From contig JABRWF010000008.1 in NCBI GenBank assembly GCA_018343915.1, forward strand, positions 3,348,001-3,412,000: a stretch of DNA of 64,000 bases, read 5' to 3'. The translations under genes were made by a program, and so were the position numbers. Shown piece by piece: positions 1 to 12,036 of this stretch. The notes under the pieces were generated by a model. It worked only from the letters and a program-made list of their open reading frames with translations. It did no database searches and had not been told where the DNA came from. The number at the start of each line of letters is the position of its first letter. Positions within the stretch are counted from its first letter, which is position 1. The stretch is from Agroathelia rolfsii (taxonomy: Eukaryota > Basidiomycota > Agaricomycetes > Amylocorticiales > Amylocorticiaceae).

Positions 1-171
1 GGAAGCTTGGGGAGAAACGCCATCGTGTTGTGAGTTTTGGTTTTAATATGGTTCTCGCGTATGAGTGTGTGTGTGCAAAGTGATATTGACCATCACCTAC
101 AACAGCTCCTAGATTTTCTAGAATCCGTCAAAGAAGAAGCGATGTTGGAAGAGTTGGACTTGATATGGTAG
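1..171 (+). CDS. 3' end of an unidentified gene (two exons visible)
   Basis: The window opens inside a gene. Bases 1-29 read as an open frame, followed by a GTGAGT donor at 30. An acceptor at 79-80 leads into bases 81-171, which keep the same frame and end in TAG at 169-171. The last exon encodes an acidic, leucine-rich stretch (LLDFLESVKEEAMLEELDL) that is probably helical. I do not recognise the family; too little is visible to name it. The 5' part lies outside the window. Confidence 0.45.
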
Positions 172-905
172 ATGGCGCTGCTCAGCGTTTCTAATTATGA
201 TGCACACATTGTTGTGTGTGGATCAGTCTTCCTATAACAGCAGTGAACACGAGACCTCACTGAACAAGAAGTTGTCTGTATCATTCTCATGTTCCAGCTG
301 GCATTTTGTATTAGAGGCACAAATCAAAGGCACAATAATGTTTGCTGTTAACTCAAGGTTGAGTTCACCATCATTCCAGTCTCTCACAGGTTTCCTGTGG
401 AATGATGTTCTGCCTGGACAAATGAGCCCTAGAGCCCCCCAACTTGGTATAGAAGCAGGAACCGCTCAACAACTTTGACTTGCATTGAAGTTATGGACTG
501 GGAACACCAATACAAGTGTGTTCATGGGTTTCCTGGTGTCGACATCCCTTGATACCAGAACATTATACGTGTCGAACTCTATTACGGCGCCGGCGACACG
601 TGTATACCAATACATGCATTGTTTATGAATGCCGGGTAATATAAATTATAAGCTACTGAGATGCTCATTGTGATGTGATACCAGGGATATCTCAATCGCT
701 CTTGACATCTTGAACGTCAACGACGGACCGGCGGTGTTGGATACGGACTGGCGCTTACTATTTGTACACATGATGCTGTGGAAGCGTCTGATGTGTACGA
801 TTGGGCACGATGTAGGCATGGAGCATGCTCAATATATAGTTGTGTTCATCAATCAAGCATAGATAAATCAAATCCATAAAAGAAGTGCTGTGTACCGGTG
901 TTTGG
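172..905. other. Intergenic, convergent 3' ends
   Basis: This stretch lies between the plus-strand gene end at 171 and the minus-strand end of RFC5 at 906. It has a 93-codon open frame (197-478, plus) with no recognisable domain, which I regard as chance. No repeat or RNA gene was seen. Confidence 0.5.
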
Positions 906-2542
906 TCAGTGCGTGAAGGGAAATAATTTAAGGCAACACACTTTGTAAATGCTCATGACCTTCACCACCCACGCCTCGAGGTGGAAAATTTTCTTTTGCC
1001 CTTGCTGCATGCGAACCTCCTGTTGGGAGCGGATTGTTCCGTTAATACTCTGATAACAAAAGGCATACATGAAAAACAAGGGAACACACGTAAAAGGCTG
1101 CCCAATGTATTACGTCTGCTTTAATACTTTCATCTACACGTTCTGCCACACGTTCTGCGACTGTCTGTCCCCCAAAAGATCAACATCCCATTCAATTGTG
1201 TTGGGAAGAAAACAAATACCTTGAGAACAACCGTTGGCGGTATACAATGACTTAATAGCTCATACAGTTTTCCCCGTACCTCCATTACGCGTGCCGGGCT
1301 TTGCTCTTGGATGATCAGATCTGCTATTTGATGACAGTAGGTTTCCCAATCGGGTTTGGCTATCGCAAGAGAGCCGGAAAGATCTGGCCTGAATGGAAAG
1401 GAGCACGCGAGTTTGATGATCCGTGTGTAAAATAAGGCAAAGATGAATTTAATTGAACTTACGACTGCATTTTGAGAGCCTCCAAGACTAAGATGGCTTT
1501 GCGAAGGTTGCCACCTGCATTTTCAACAATTTGTGTCGCGGCACTATCGTCTAGATCGAATTTTTCGCGTGATGCTACATATCGTAAAGCAGCGTCCATC
1601 TAGCATTATTTCGAAGAAGTAAATTCAGAAGAAAGCAGGCACAATCTAGATTTATATTACCTCTTTTTCATTCGGAGCCGCAACTCGAATGAGCAAACAT
1701 CGACTCTTGATGGGCGCAATCAGTCTACTTGTGCTATTAGCACAAAGAATGATACGCATATTGGCCATGTATTTCTCCATAGTGCGACGCAATGCTGCTT
1801 GAGCATCGCGTGATAATGAGTCCGCTTCGTTGATAATGACCACTGAAAGATTGGTAGGTATTTATCACTTGCTAAACGTTGTCCATAAGAAACCAGAAAC
1901 CCATACCCTTGAAACGTTGCTTAGCACTCAGATCGACTTGTTGTGTCTGAGCGATTTCTTTTAGGAGTTCTTGGATGACTACTCGGTCATAGTTGCCTGC
2001 CTCACTATTCAGGGTAGAGGAAAGTCAGGTTCAATGCTAAAAGTAGAAAAGAATGGAGCAAATTTTGCCACAACCATACCTGGGCGTAATTTCGATATGG
2101 TAGTTACTCTGTACGATGTTGACCTCCACCTTGCGTTTCGTGGGTGATAGGAAAACTCTTTGGTCTATTTTGAGCTGCAACAGCCAAATGTTAATGTAGG
2201 CACAGAAAGCATTTCTAAACACACCTTCTCGACACCGGGTCCATAAAGCTCTCGTAATGTACATGCGATGCGCGTTTTCTTTCCTGCACCCGATGGTCCA
2301 TAGAATAACATATGAGGAAAGTCGCCTGATGAGGCCTGTGCGTGCAATGTTTAAGCTAGGATTCGTCGATAGAATGCAGTATTAATCTTGGAATACTAAC
2401 AAGCGATCTTAGCCTTTTAGACAGGCCCAAATGGTAGTGTAGGTCATCAAGGGTTCGCGGACGATACTGGTTATGATATAAGTAGCATGCACGCATTTAG
2501 GCTTTACTGAAGAGCTTCAACCTTGTCTACCCAGAGAGACAT
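906..2542 (-). CDS. RFC5: Replication factor C small subunit (yeast Rfc5 / human RFC3 type)
   Basis: This is an AAA+ subunit of the clamp loader that opens PCNA and places it on primed DNA in the nucleus. The start at 2542 gives MSLWVDK, followed after an intron by YRPRTLDDLHYH, the usual clamp-loader N terminus. Later exons give the Walker A GPSGAGKKT, a Walker B region reading NEAD (weak match to DEAD, as is known for this subunit), RRTMEKYMANMRIILCANS and the SRC motif (IKSRCL). The C-terminal collar contains EVRGKLYELLSHCIPP, KADVIHWAAFY and QGQKKIFHLEAWVVKVM. About nine exons are needed; the final frame closes with TGA at 906-908. A splice could alternatively follow MSIYK near 930 and add a short further exon. 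Family assignment is very secure because all blocks occur in order; exact exon edges are inferred. Confidence 0.93.
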
Positions 2543-2729
2543 CTCTTATAGCACAGATGAATATAAAATAAAAGCTTCGAGACTAATCCAAGAATCGCGT
2601 ATATGAGAGTCGCTCAGGCTGCCAGGACGCGTTGCTGTAATGTTCGCGTGACCGACGCGTCGAACTTGTGACATTACTCCAGTCACGTCACACTGTAATC
2701 TCAATATACTTTCTCGCAAACGTTCAATA
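2543..2729. promoter_or_regulatory. Divergent promoter region between RFC5 and the zinc transporter
   Basis: Only 187 bp separate the two start codons, so both promoters and 5' leaders must share this segment. An open frame on the minus strand crosses it, but it runs into the RFC5 leader and has no family match. No specific binding site was identified. Confidence 0.5.
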
Positions 2730-5098
2730 ATGGCCAGAATTTCAGGAATGCGACGTGGCGTACTAGCTCTTGTGCTGCTCTGCGCCGCCGCTATTGTCAA
2801 ATCTCAGCTTCTAGAGACATCTGGAGTTGCAAATATTACAATTACTGTGAAAATGGGTTCTCTCTATGGTCATACATGATTTCTCAAATTGTTTACACGT
2901 CTACACTGGCTATATATAGGATAAGGACCTTCATACATGCAGTGCCGTGAAGCAATTGAGCGAGCTCAAAGAAGTCATCGAGGGTGATGAATCTCCTATC
3001 ATGAGACAAGTGTTTTCATGGCTATTTCCGTTTGGGCCTGCATGGAACTCAAGTAGGCATTAACTTGATATATGTGAGGAAGTAGTGCCTTGTATGCTTA
3101 CTCGTCCGTAACACCTTAGTCCTTGGGACATTTTACATCAGCTCGTGCGTGCTCCGGATTGTCTATGCGTCAACGCCCACTATAACAGAGCGTATCTCGT
3201 TATATACAGAGTACCTAACTTGATTCTGGCGTTTATCCCTGCTCAGATTAACGCCAACACTTTGAACACAATGACCGCCTTTGCGGTTTGTCCGCTTTTC
3301 TTTATGCACAATCTTCTTTAGCTCAATTTGTTTTTCTCAGACTGGAGGCCTGCTTTCCGACGTATTCCTGCACCTCATCCCACATTCACTCATGGGCGAG
3401 CATCAGGAACCAGGTACGTGCGGGTATTGTTGCCATCAGCTTGTGGCTGTCTAATGCATTCTCTACTAGGTGTCCATTTTATTATGGTAGAGGAGAAGCG
3501 AAATATCTTGATTGGGTATGTCACAGACAACGCAACTGGCTATATTGCTGATATCTAGGCTAGACTTGCCTTTTTCGTGGGTTTTGCGAGGTAAGCAATC
3601 CCATATAATTCGCTTCTCATTCAACTAACTTTCCTCTAGCTTCTTTGTCATGGAGAAAACCCTTCGTGTTCTAGGCGGTGACGATGACGCTGCCGGTCAT
3701 TCGCACTCGCATTCACATTCACATTCGCATGATTCATCAAGTGCAAATGCTACGGGAGCAGATACCGATTCTACATCCAAAGAGGGTCTGCGTTCTCGCA
3801 AAACATCATCTGACAAGGACGCAGGAGACGTGGATGCAACTGATACCACATCCAGCAACAGTAATGGACCATCCAAGATGTCTGCGTACCTCAACTTGTT
3901 TGGAGGTGCATTTGATTTCTGCTAAGAAGCCGAAGAAAGTTATTGATATCTTGTCTTATCCAGATTTTGTGCATAACATGTACGCAAACTTCAGAATTCA
4001 CAAAAAAAGAAAAAAGAAAAATAACCATGCTTATCTCCTCGGATATGCAGCACAGATGGATTAGCGTAAGTTGACTTTTTAGTCATGTGTGTACTTCTGG
4101 TGCCACTTTGCTCACTGCTCGTGCACTTGCAGCATGGCGGCCTCTTTTTACACCTCCCCATTGATCGGCGCGACGACGACGTTGGCTTGCTTCGCGCACG
4201 AGATCCCGCACGAGATCGCAGACTATTCGATCCTTGTCCGGAGTGGCTTTACCAAATCTCAAGCGATGCAATCGGTAAGGACGGAGTACTCAATGCAATT
4301 GGGTCTCCTCTTTGCCTTGAAGGAACGTTTGCTGACAGGAATTCCTTCTTTTTCTTTTCTATCATCATTTATAGCAATTCCTCACGGCCATCGGAGCATT
4401 TGTAGGGTAAGTAAAGAAACCCATATCCTCGAGAAGTCCAGATCAAAGTTCTTATATTCATTTACAAACCCCTTGAAAATTTTCCCTCCCTTCATAAAAC
4501 CCACGCGCAGAACGTTCATTGGGATTGGGATCCACAACCTCTCGAGCTCATCTGACGAGCACGCGTCCTCGCTTGATCTTTCTGCAGGCGTGCGGCAGGA
4601 CGCTACGGGCCTGTTAGGCACCACCGTGCAGCCGGCTGATCTCGTCATCCCATTTGTCGCAGGCGGATTTTTGTACATTGGGGCCGTTGCGGTATTACCT
4701 ACGTGCGTATTGATTATTGCCTACTACTCCTTTCCTCCACCCCTACGCGGTTTAGGGGGCTGAGTTTTTTTTCCGCTATATTGATAATGGCTTGTCACAG
4801 GTTATTGGCCGAGAGTAAGAGCGCCAAGCAGGCGTTGCGCGAGGTAAATTTATTTCATGCGATATGAAAGTGATCGAGGGTAGCGGTCTGTATGTGAAGG
4901 AACTGATTTCACCGTGTCCTATAGTTTGCAGCTATGGCGTTTGGCGTCCTCTGCATGTTCCTCGTGGCGTGAGTTATTTTTTTCCCTTTCATTTATTTGA
5001 CCCACACGACGGTCTTCTCTCTCATTAAAAAGCCCTGGATGCCTTTCTAACTCCCTCGCGGGCCGTCTTTTATCATCATTTTCAGATGGAACGAATAG
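2730..5098 (+). CDS. ZIP-family zinc transporter, KE4/SLC39A7-like
   Basis: This is a predicted multi-pass zinc carrier of the ER/Golgi membrane, moving zinc into the cytosol in family members. The start at 2730 gives a hydrophobic signal-like N terminus (GVLALVLLCAAAIVKS). Further exons give FLHLIPHSL (TM3), a His-Ser cytosolic loop (HSHSHSHSHSHD) near 3697-3732, then HNITDGLAMAASFY (TM4) and HEIPHEIADYSIL (TM5), the paired metal-site motifs of the LIV-1/KE4 branch; the usual Gly after HEIPHE is Ala. Late helices include FVAGGFLYIGAVAVLP, and the protein ends LVAWNE with TAG at 5096-5098. About eleven exons are implied, one of them only 25 nt (3120-3144). The closest named relatives are yeast Yke4 and human ZIP7; the exact orthology is inferred. 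Confidence 0.88.
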
Positions 5099-6788
5099 AC
5101 AAGAGACGCTTGAGGGGTGTATGCTCTGATGTACCACAACGGGGGTGACCGGGATTTATAAAGGTCTCGGGTATAGGGTCACCTAAGCAGGTTGTCAAAT
5201 CCCTCGGACGGCTCAATGTGTTTACAATGGATGTAGTTGTTGGTGATGATGGTTCTGACGCGTATGGTACATCGAAGTAGATCAGAAGTTTACGCGTACG
5301 CACGTTTGCAGAGGGAGTTATGTTAACAAATAGATTGCTTCTTTTTGCTTTGGAATAGGATGGAGAACTAACCAGAAGTGCTTTTTTTTTTTTTTAAGAT
5401 GATGGACAACATTGATTTTGCGGTGATCATGTCTATTTAATATTATTCATTCTGCATAAGCATCTAGCGGCTCCGGCATGCTCGGGCCAAGAGGGACAAG
5501 GTTGGATAAGATTGTGATCCAGGGGATTATCATTTTGCTGGGTGGATTATAATTGGACATGGTGTCTTGTGACACATTTTTTACATGACCTTTGAAATGC
5601 ATGATTACACAATACTTGCATATACACATCTTATTAATTACTGCACTCACGCCCATGCTCCTCAGGATAACGATTGTGCGATCGCCGTGGTCGGGGGACG
5701 TACTGTGTGCAGCAGTGCCCTGACAAATGTAAGCGCCATCATCATCATCATCTCTATCACCCGATGGGGCTTCTCGGCGGGGGTCTTGTAGAGACCGGGC
5801 GGATGGCAAACGTGCGTGGATTATGCACATGAATGCATCATCCCATATCTCTCTGGGCCATTTGCCCACCCTTTATTGCCCAATTTGCCCCTGCTACTCC
5901 CCCTGGAAAAACAGAATACCTTTTTTGTTATTATCATAAATCGACCATCTAACCAAGTAGACTGTAATAAAAGCACCCTCTTGCCATATCACCGTCTGAC
6001 GCAAGTCCCGACGGAAAAATTCTGTATTGCCATCCTCTCGGGTGGTCCCCCTTGTTGCCCTCCCCCGCCGTGCTCCTCCCCTCTAGTAGCCCACACTAGT
6101 TGGTAGTCATCTATCATCAATATATATCATCCCTTGGTGTCCTCTGGCTATCTCTATCATTCTCCCTCCCCACTTTTCTCCCCCTATTATCTCACTTTCC
6201 TGTGCGTCTTCTGCTCCATTAATCCTGTCCGCAATAATCACCATCATCATACCCTCACAGGCCCAGCGGTGCATTAAGTACGATATATAAAAAAGGGCTG
6301 CGTTCCTTCGTTGAAATCGCCCATTCAATCCAAAGTCCGCTTATGAACAGCAACATCTTCTGAGCCCACCAGTCATCGTCTTCCTCCCGTTTCCTGTCTC
6401 CACCTCTCCGGGCCTTTTCTTCCTTAGCGAATCGACCATCGCACCAATCCCTACATCTGTGCACCCCTCGGAACATCTTATATAGACTAGTCATCTCGCA
6501 TCGGCTCCCTTGCTGACGCAGTCGACGGCACGAACCAAAAAGGCAGCAACAAGCAGCATCCAAATAACTGCGACAATACCAACAACAGCACCAATTCCGG
6601 CCGCCGCCCTCCTCTTCTCCTCTATCCACCATCTCCGCCTGACTTGGGTTCCCATCAGCAACTGAAAGCTCCCGCACTCGTCGTCGTCGCAGCTCATCAC
6701 CACCAAACTGGCTCACATTCGCACCCCCGCCCCATCTCAATTTCCTCACCACCATCCCTCATCGTCTCGCGAGCACCCCAAGACTGCC
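5099..6788. other. Gene-free stretch upstream of the Nudix gene
   Basis: About 1.7 kb hold no recognisable coding block. There is a T run near 5386-5396, a CATCAT run near 5738-5752 and, from about 6040 to 6788, strongly pyrimidine-rich sequence typical of a fungal promoter and 5' leader. Several open frames on both strands lack family features. Confidence 0.5.
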
Positions 6789-7533
6789 ATGGGCTCGAAC
6801 ACCAAGGGACGCACTACACCACGCGTTGTGTGCTGCGCCATCCCCATACATAGGGCTTCTGGCAAGGTCCTGATCATCACCAGCCGCAAGCGGCCTGACA
6901 ATTGGGTCTGTGAGTCATCCTCCCTTTCCCCCCTTTCCTATGCCTTTGTATCGTGTCCAGACAGTTACTAATCAAAGATTATATGCAAATCTGAAACACA
7001 CAAACATGGTCGTGCTCCCCCCCTTCTCTTTCGTGGATGACGTAGTGCCCAAAGGAGGCTGGGAGCCCTCAGATCCAGACTTGTCTGCCGCCGCATCGAG
7101 AGAAGCCTTGGAAGAAGGTCCTCCCTGTCCATCTTTCCGTATGCCCCTCGCCTGACTGCAGTCTCTTCCATCTACTGCTTTGCCTGTCCCATCACGTGTT
7201 TCATTGCTATCGTCCATCTTTTTTCAAATGGGACGTGCATGAAATTTATACACGTGGTGTTATTCCGTTGGTGAAATACCCACGCGCACATATTTATGTG
7301 TCCATATAGCCGGCGTACGTGGTACAATAACACGCGCTGTGACGACCATTCCTTCGGCCTCATCGACATACCACTTTTTCGAGTTGGATGTCAGCGCACT
7401 CGATTCAGACTGGCTCGAGTCCAAGGAACGCCGGCGGGAATGGGTCGACTTTAACGAAGCCATGCGGCGCCTGCAATGGAAGACTGAGCTGGCACAGGGC
7501 CTCTCACTTAGCTCGCTAGCGCCGAGGAGGTGA
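6789..7533 (+). CDS. Diphosphoinositol polyphosphate phosphohydrolase (Nudix, Ddp1/Aps1 type)
   Basis: Enzymes of this family remove the beta phosphate from diphosphoinositol phosphates (PP-IPs) and cleave diadenosine polyphosphates. Three exons are visible: MGSNTKGRTTPRVVCCAIPI through RKRPDNWV; then VPKGGWEPSDPDL with REALEE; then AGVRGTITRAV to the stop at 7531-7533. Joined, they give the Nudix box GWEPSDPDLSAAASREALEE plus AGV, with the REALEE metal ligands intact. A Pro stands where the generic box has its first Glu; from memory Ddp1-type enzymes share this. The protein is about 150 residues, a normal length for the family. Substrate is inferred from the PKGGWE-type lead into the box. 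Confidence 0.88.
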
Positions 7534-9169
7534 TATGAAGGCTGAGCGGGTGAGTAATCTTATTCGTTTATATTTGCCCCTGGTTTGACAAGTGGTGGTA
7601 TCGGCATTTGTTCTCCGTACATTTTATTTCTTTAGTTGACAACCGTCCCTTCTCCGGATATGGCCGCACAACATCTGTCGCTGCTTTACATACACACTTT
7701 GCATACCAGTTCCTACCTCTTCTGATCGGACAATTGACATGCATCGCATTCGCGTTATATATATATTAAGCTCTGCATTTTTTTTTTCTTTTCTTCTTTT
7801 GCCAACCCTCAACTCCCTTCTTGTCTGTCTTACTTCCGCCTATCTGTTTTTTTTTTGTTTCCTCTTTTTTTTGATCGACAGCTTAAGCAACATTATTTAG
7901 CATCATTATCATAATTAACTCAAAAGAAAAGGGAATCGACTTAACCCAGAAAGAAGATCAATTTTTTCTTTCTTATCCTTTTTTCTTGCTTTGCCTCTGC
8001 GCACTCTTTTGACGTCTCATATAAAGTGATTAGTATAAAGCTCTATTATCGCAATCATCATTGTCGTCGTCGTCGTCATCACATCCGTTACTCCCTTGTT
8101 ATCCCCTTCCCTCCCTCCCTCTTCCTGTCTGGCAATTTGTTCTGTGCGCTCTGGCAGCAGAACAACAATGACAAAGCGGATTTGTCCTCCAGTTTCTTCC
8201 CTTCTGTCCGTTTTTTTTTTTTCGTTCTTCCTCCTCAGCCCTTGCTTTTATAAAGATTACCAAAAACCACCACCCGACTCATCATTCAACAACAAATTAA
8301 AGAAGAAAAAGAACTTGATGTAAACCCAACTCAAGAATAAATAAATACGATATTGTAAATGTACATTTGATTCTTTTCATATAGATATCTCTTCCAGATA
8401 GATTGTCCTTTTAAAGAAAGAACCGTCCAATAATAATAATAATCCTGTTTGTTTTTCACTTTGCACACATGTTTGCTTGCCAAGTTCGATCATCACATTG
8501 CCCATTGCATTTGTCTAGCTCCAGATCGTAGTTGTAATGTTGATTTGGATTTTAGACTTCAGTCTAGGCAGCAGACGTCATGTTTACTACATATGTGCAT
8601 GAATAGTAGGTTTGGGTTTTTAGATACACAATGTCGGTGGCTGCTTCTGAGTTCTGGCAACATAAACCTGAAGCAGTGGACTTTTACCAACCTGATATAG
8701 ACTACCGGGACTCGGAGAACCAAGGAGAATTTGCAAAAAAAGAAAGAAAGAAAGTATGAAGACTGATTTCATTTCATTGTCCTTTTGTTTCGTACGTATT
8801 ACGGTGCATGAATATATGTGGGCAGGAACTAGAGAAATTCTCCAATCGTACATATCTCCTGTAGTAGGCAAGCCCCAACCGTTCGCTCCGCCCACTGATC
8901 GGAATGCGTAGGGTGTGTACCGGAACTGAGGCCTACTCCCACGACCGCGCGCGGGAAAGGTCAAGGTACACAACATGGCACTGCTGCATCATACAATAAC
9001 CATTCTGCCACTTTCCGTACCCACTCCGCGCTGTTCAAACCCATGTAATGCAATGATTAATTGAATATACTACAAAGGCACCTGATCAATATAACATACA
9101 CTGGCTAAGACACATGTACAAACCTAGATGGAGTACTAGGCTTTGAGAGAAACTCGTCAGTGATACAGA
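7534..9169. other. Gene-free, low-complexity stretch
   Basis: It holds several T runs (7777-7860, 8210-8221), a GTC/CGT triplet run near 8064-8078 and a TAA repeat at about 8430-8443. Open frames on either strand show no domain. It lies between the 3' end of the Nudix gene and the 3' end of the minus-strand gene ending at 9170. Confidence 0.5.
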
Positions 9170-10205
9170 CTACGCAAGATCTGCAACAGGATGGATTATC
9201 TCTGGCACCCAGCTACCACATCGCTCATTGTAGACAAGGCCTCTAATGACGACAGTACCAATGTGAAGTCCATCTACCCCGTCTTGAGCCAACCTTGCAT
9301 TCAAGCTTTCCATTAGATGTGATTCGTCTGGGATGTATGGCTTGTAGTCTTGTGCCTGTGGCGATCATCAGCATTTCATTATTGAAAAGGATGATCTTGC
9401 CTATACTTACCCCATAGTTACGAAACAGGAATAGGCTTGTGGCAATGGCCCTCAGGAGCTCACGGCGCGTCATGGTTTTGACGTTGATGGGGCAGTCGAC
9501 GAGGAAGGCTCGATATCCGTACCAGTTTATCTTGAGCCGGATGTAATTCCCTTTTGCGTAATCCTGGAGCATTTTGTCCGTCGAATAAACCACTGATTCA
9601 ATCTTTTCTAAAGAAATAGCACATACCTGGCAAATCCCCGGACGAGCTTGTAGCCAGATCAAGGTATCCGGATCAACGAGAGGGACATGGGCACCATGGT
9701 TAGCAGCTATTGCCGTGATATCAGCGCACTCGGCACTGAGTGGCACCGCATAGTCGAACCTGATGTCCATGGACGGATGGGTCGCCCTTGGGAGATCATA
9801 CGTTGCTGATAGCCAGAAATATTCATGTTTCTCCGGCCTGTCAATTGGGTCGGGAGAGTTTGGCGCGCCAATAGCGGGCGGAGGAGCATTAGGGTTGTCT
9901 GCGATTGCAAGCTATAGATGGGTGAAGAGTTCAATTTATATATTTCGTCTATGTGAGGAGAGAGAGGTGCTTACCAGAGCTTGAACTGATGGTAAGGTGC
10001 GTGGAGTAGGATTCACATGATAACTCAAAGTAAGGTTTCGGCAAGGAACAGGCGAGGGTGGTACCAGCTTATGTGGCCTTTGGCCGGCCTGATTAGGAAC
10101 CCCTGCTGGCTGACTGACAGATTTCGATTCGGCGGATTGGAGATTTTGGCTCTGAGACCATGGACTGTTATTATGGTGCTTGCCATTTGTTTGCGATAAC
10201 TTCAT
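9170..10205 (-). CDS. Hypothetical protein, member A of an unrecognised paralogous family
   Basis: The start at 10205 (MKLSQTNGKHHNN) opens a low-complexity Asn/Ser/Gln/Pro-rich N terminus. Introns are inferred near 9920-9975, 9560-9620 and 9350-9410. A globular part follows with HEYFWLSATYDLPRA, MDIRFDYAVPLSAECADI, YIRLKINWYGYRAF and, near the C terminus, TVVIRGLVYNERCGSWVPEI. The stop is at 9170-9172. The last two blocks recur in the genes at 11047-12036 and 41636-42804, so these three are paralogs. No catalytic motif, signal peptide or membrane segment is visible. I do not recognise the family and give no function. Confidence 0.72.
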
Positions 10206-11046
10206 GGTGTAGAAAGGATGCCGCTGTAGAATCTAGTAGAGATACCACCATCTCTCATTCAATGGGTCGCTTTTATAATGCATTTCGAGCGGTGGTTATG
10301 AATTACTAGTGTTTCCAAAGCAGGTAGTCAAAGCAGCACAACGTGTGTTCATGACCACTGGCATGGGTGAGAATGCTTTGTTGAGATAAAAATTGAGGCA
10401 AGGAAATGTGATTGCTGAAGACACAACATATTATTCATTGATACCGGGATTGGTGATGGCATTTACTCTGAAATGCAATCCAGGTTGTTGAAGCTATAGT
10501 ATAGGTTTCCCGGGCCTGGTGCGCTACATCTTAGTCTTCTCAGGCACAATAATAATAATAATACAAGACCATAGGACGTCCTTCATATCTTCAGGTGTAG
10601 TCGGCAAAAGTGAAAACCGGCTCGTGACAGGTGAGACAAAGGCATGCGTGGTTGCATGTACCAATAGCAGCCGGAGTTGGTCAGCCACAACTACATCGGC
10701 ATAGATGAAATTGTGGCGGCGTGGCATAAGGAAAAAAAACTTGACCATAGTTGATACATCTTTTTTCGAAATACAAAAATGAGGTCATATTGATGCTGGC
10801 ATATATACATAAAGGCCATGGTCTGCTTTTAATGCTCATGTTGTTTTTCTAGAGGATGAAACTCTCCTGGGGTAAAATATCTCGCTTGCATATAGCTATT
10901 CAAGTTGCGAGTACACCCGGTATACATTGGATGTACATGCATTTGTACATTGTAAACACTTGGTATTGTATACAGTTTATACCTAGCTATGGGGGCCATG
11001 AGTGATGTACAGCGATCCCACTACATGTAGTAACATTATGATTGAC
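10206..11046. other. Gene-free stretch between two paralogs
   Basis: The segment contains an AAT repeat at about 10549-10562 and AT-rich sequence, and would include the promoter of the gene starting at 10205 and the 3' flank of the gene ending at 11047. No coding block was recognised. Confidence 0.5.
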
Positions 11047-12036
11047 CTATTCTAAAACTTGTCTCACTGGATCATCGTGATCTAAAAAGGAGAAAAGTAT
11101 CTCGGGTATCCAGACTTTTTCTTGTTGATCGAAGCAGAGGCCTCTTATGATAATATTGTCATCATCAAGGCCTTTGTACTGGGAGCTAGACAATCGTGTG
11201 CGCGCGACTTCTCTTTTGATGTGGCATGGAAAATCGGCCAGAGGTAGGGGATGCTCACGCTTTCCATTCCCAAAGCGAAATTGAATCAGAAGCCCGGGAC
11301 AAGACGTATCTGGACATTGCTTACCCGTTTTTTGCAAAAATTAGAGAGATGCATTGCCACATCCGCTAAAAGACTACGACGTGATGTATGTGAGTCGATG
11401 TAGCACCGGGTCTCGGAGGACGGATATCCAAGCCAATTGATCCGAATTTTGATGTAACGTTTTCCTTGCTGAGTTGGAGAGGAATTTTCCAATCATCAGA
11501 TGAGATACATTTCAAGTTGGATTCAAGAAATTATACACACGCTCTTGTGGATTCCAAACCAGCTTAGGGCTGGTCTTGGATTGAGATCCAGGGTCCTTTG
11601 CCAGAGCAGGTCGTCTGGATCTTCCAGAGGGATATCATGTATCGCCTCCAAGCAAATTTTCGTTGAGATTTCTGTACCCTTGAAGCCGAATGGAACGGTA
11701 TAATCAAAGGCAATTTTATGAGATGATTCGGCCACTTTTGGAACAGAGTGATGTGCCGGCAGCCACATCCTGTCCACCGCATCGATCTATATAAATTCAG
11801 CTGAGTTCTACTTGAGCTTATCTATAAAGGAATATACTCACTAATTCTTGAGCCGCGGGCAAAACAATCTTTCCCGGAAGCTCATTAGGAGCACGCTTAT
11901 TTTTTTGGGAAGTGGATGGCGACAACGGAATAGGCTGCTGCCTATGGCGTCCTTGATAAAGCGAGAGCAATTGAATTTGAGGAGCATGGGGCTGCTTATA
12001 AGGATGAAGATTGGTATATAGTCTTCTGTCTTTCAT
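11047..12036 (-). CDS. Hypothetical protein, member B of the same paralogous family
   Basis: The start at 12036 (MKDRRLYTNLHPYKQPH) is followed by a Gln/Pro/Ser-rich N terminus. A first intron (GTGAGTATATTCC donor) joins to IDAVDRMWLPAHHSVP. The globular part contains IAFDYTVPFGFKGTEIS, then YIKIRINWLGYPSS, and the C-terminal block IIIRGLCFDQQEKVWIPEI before VRQVLE and TAG at 11047-11049. Order and spacing of these blocks match the neighbour at 9170-10205, which is on the same strand about 0.8 kb away, suggesting local duplication followed by strong divergence. Two further introns are inferred near 11470-11540 and 11215-11320. Function unknown. Confidence 0.7.

Noticed and set aside
3697..3894. 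Minus-strand frame ending in a Glu-Cys repeat
   Set aside because: It is the antisense shadow of the His-Ser coding repeat in the zinc transporter.
4382..4678. Minus-strand frame across the zinc transporter
   Set aside because: Antisense of the PFVAGGFLYIGAVAVLP-coding exon; the plus strand explains it fully.
8620..8976. 118-codon minus-strand frame with a hydrophobic segment
   Set aside because: No recognisable motif, no supporting introns and low-complexity neighbours; treated as chance.
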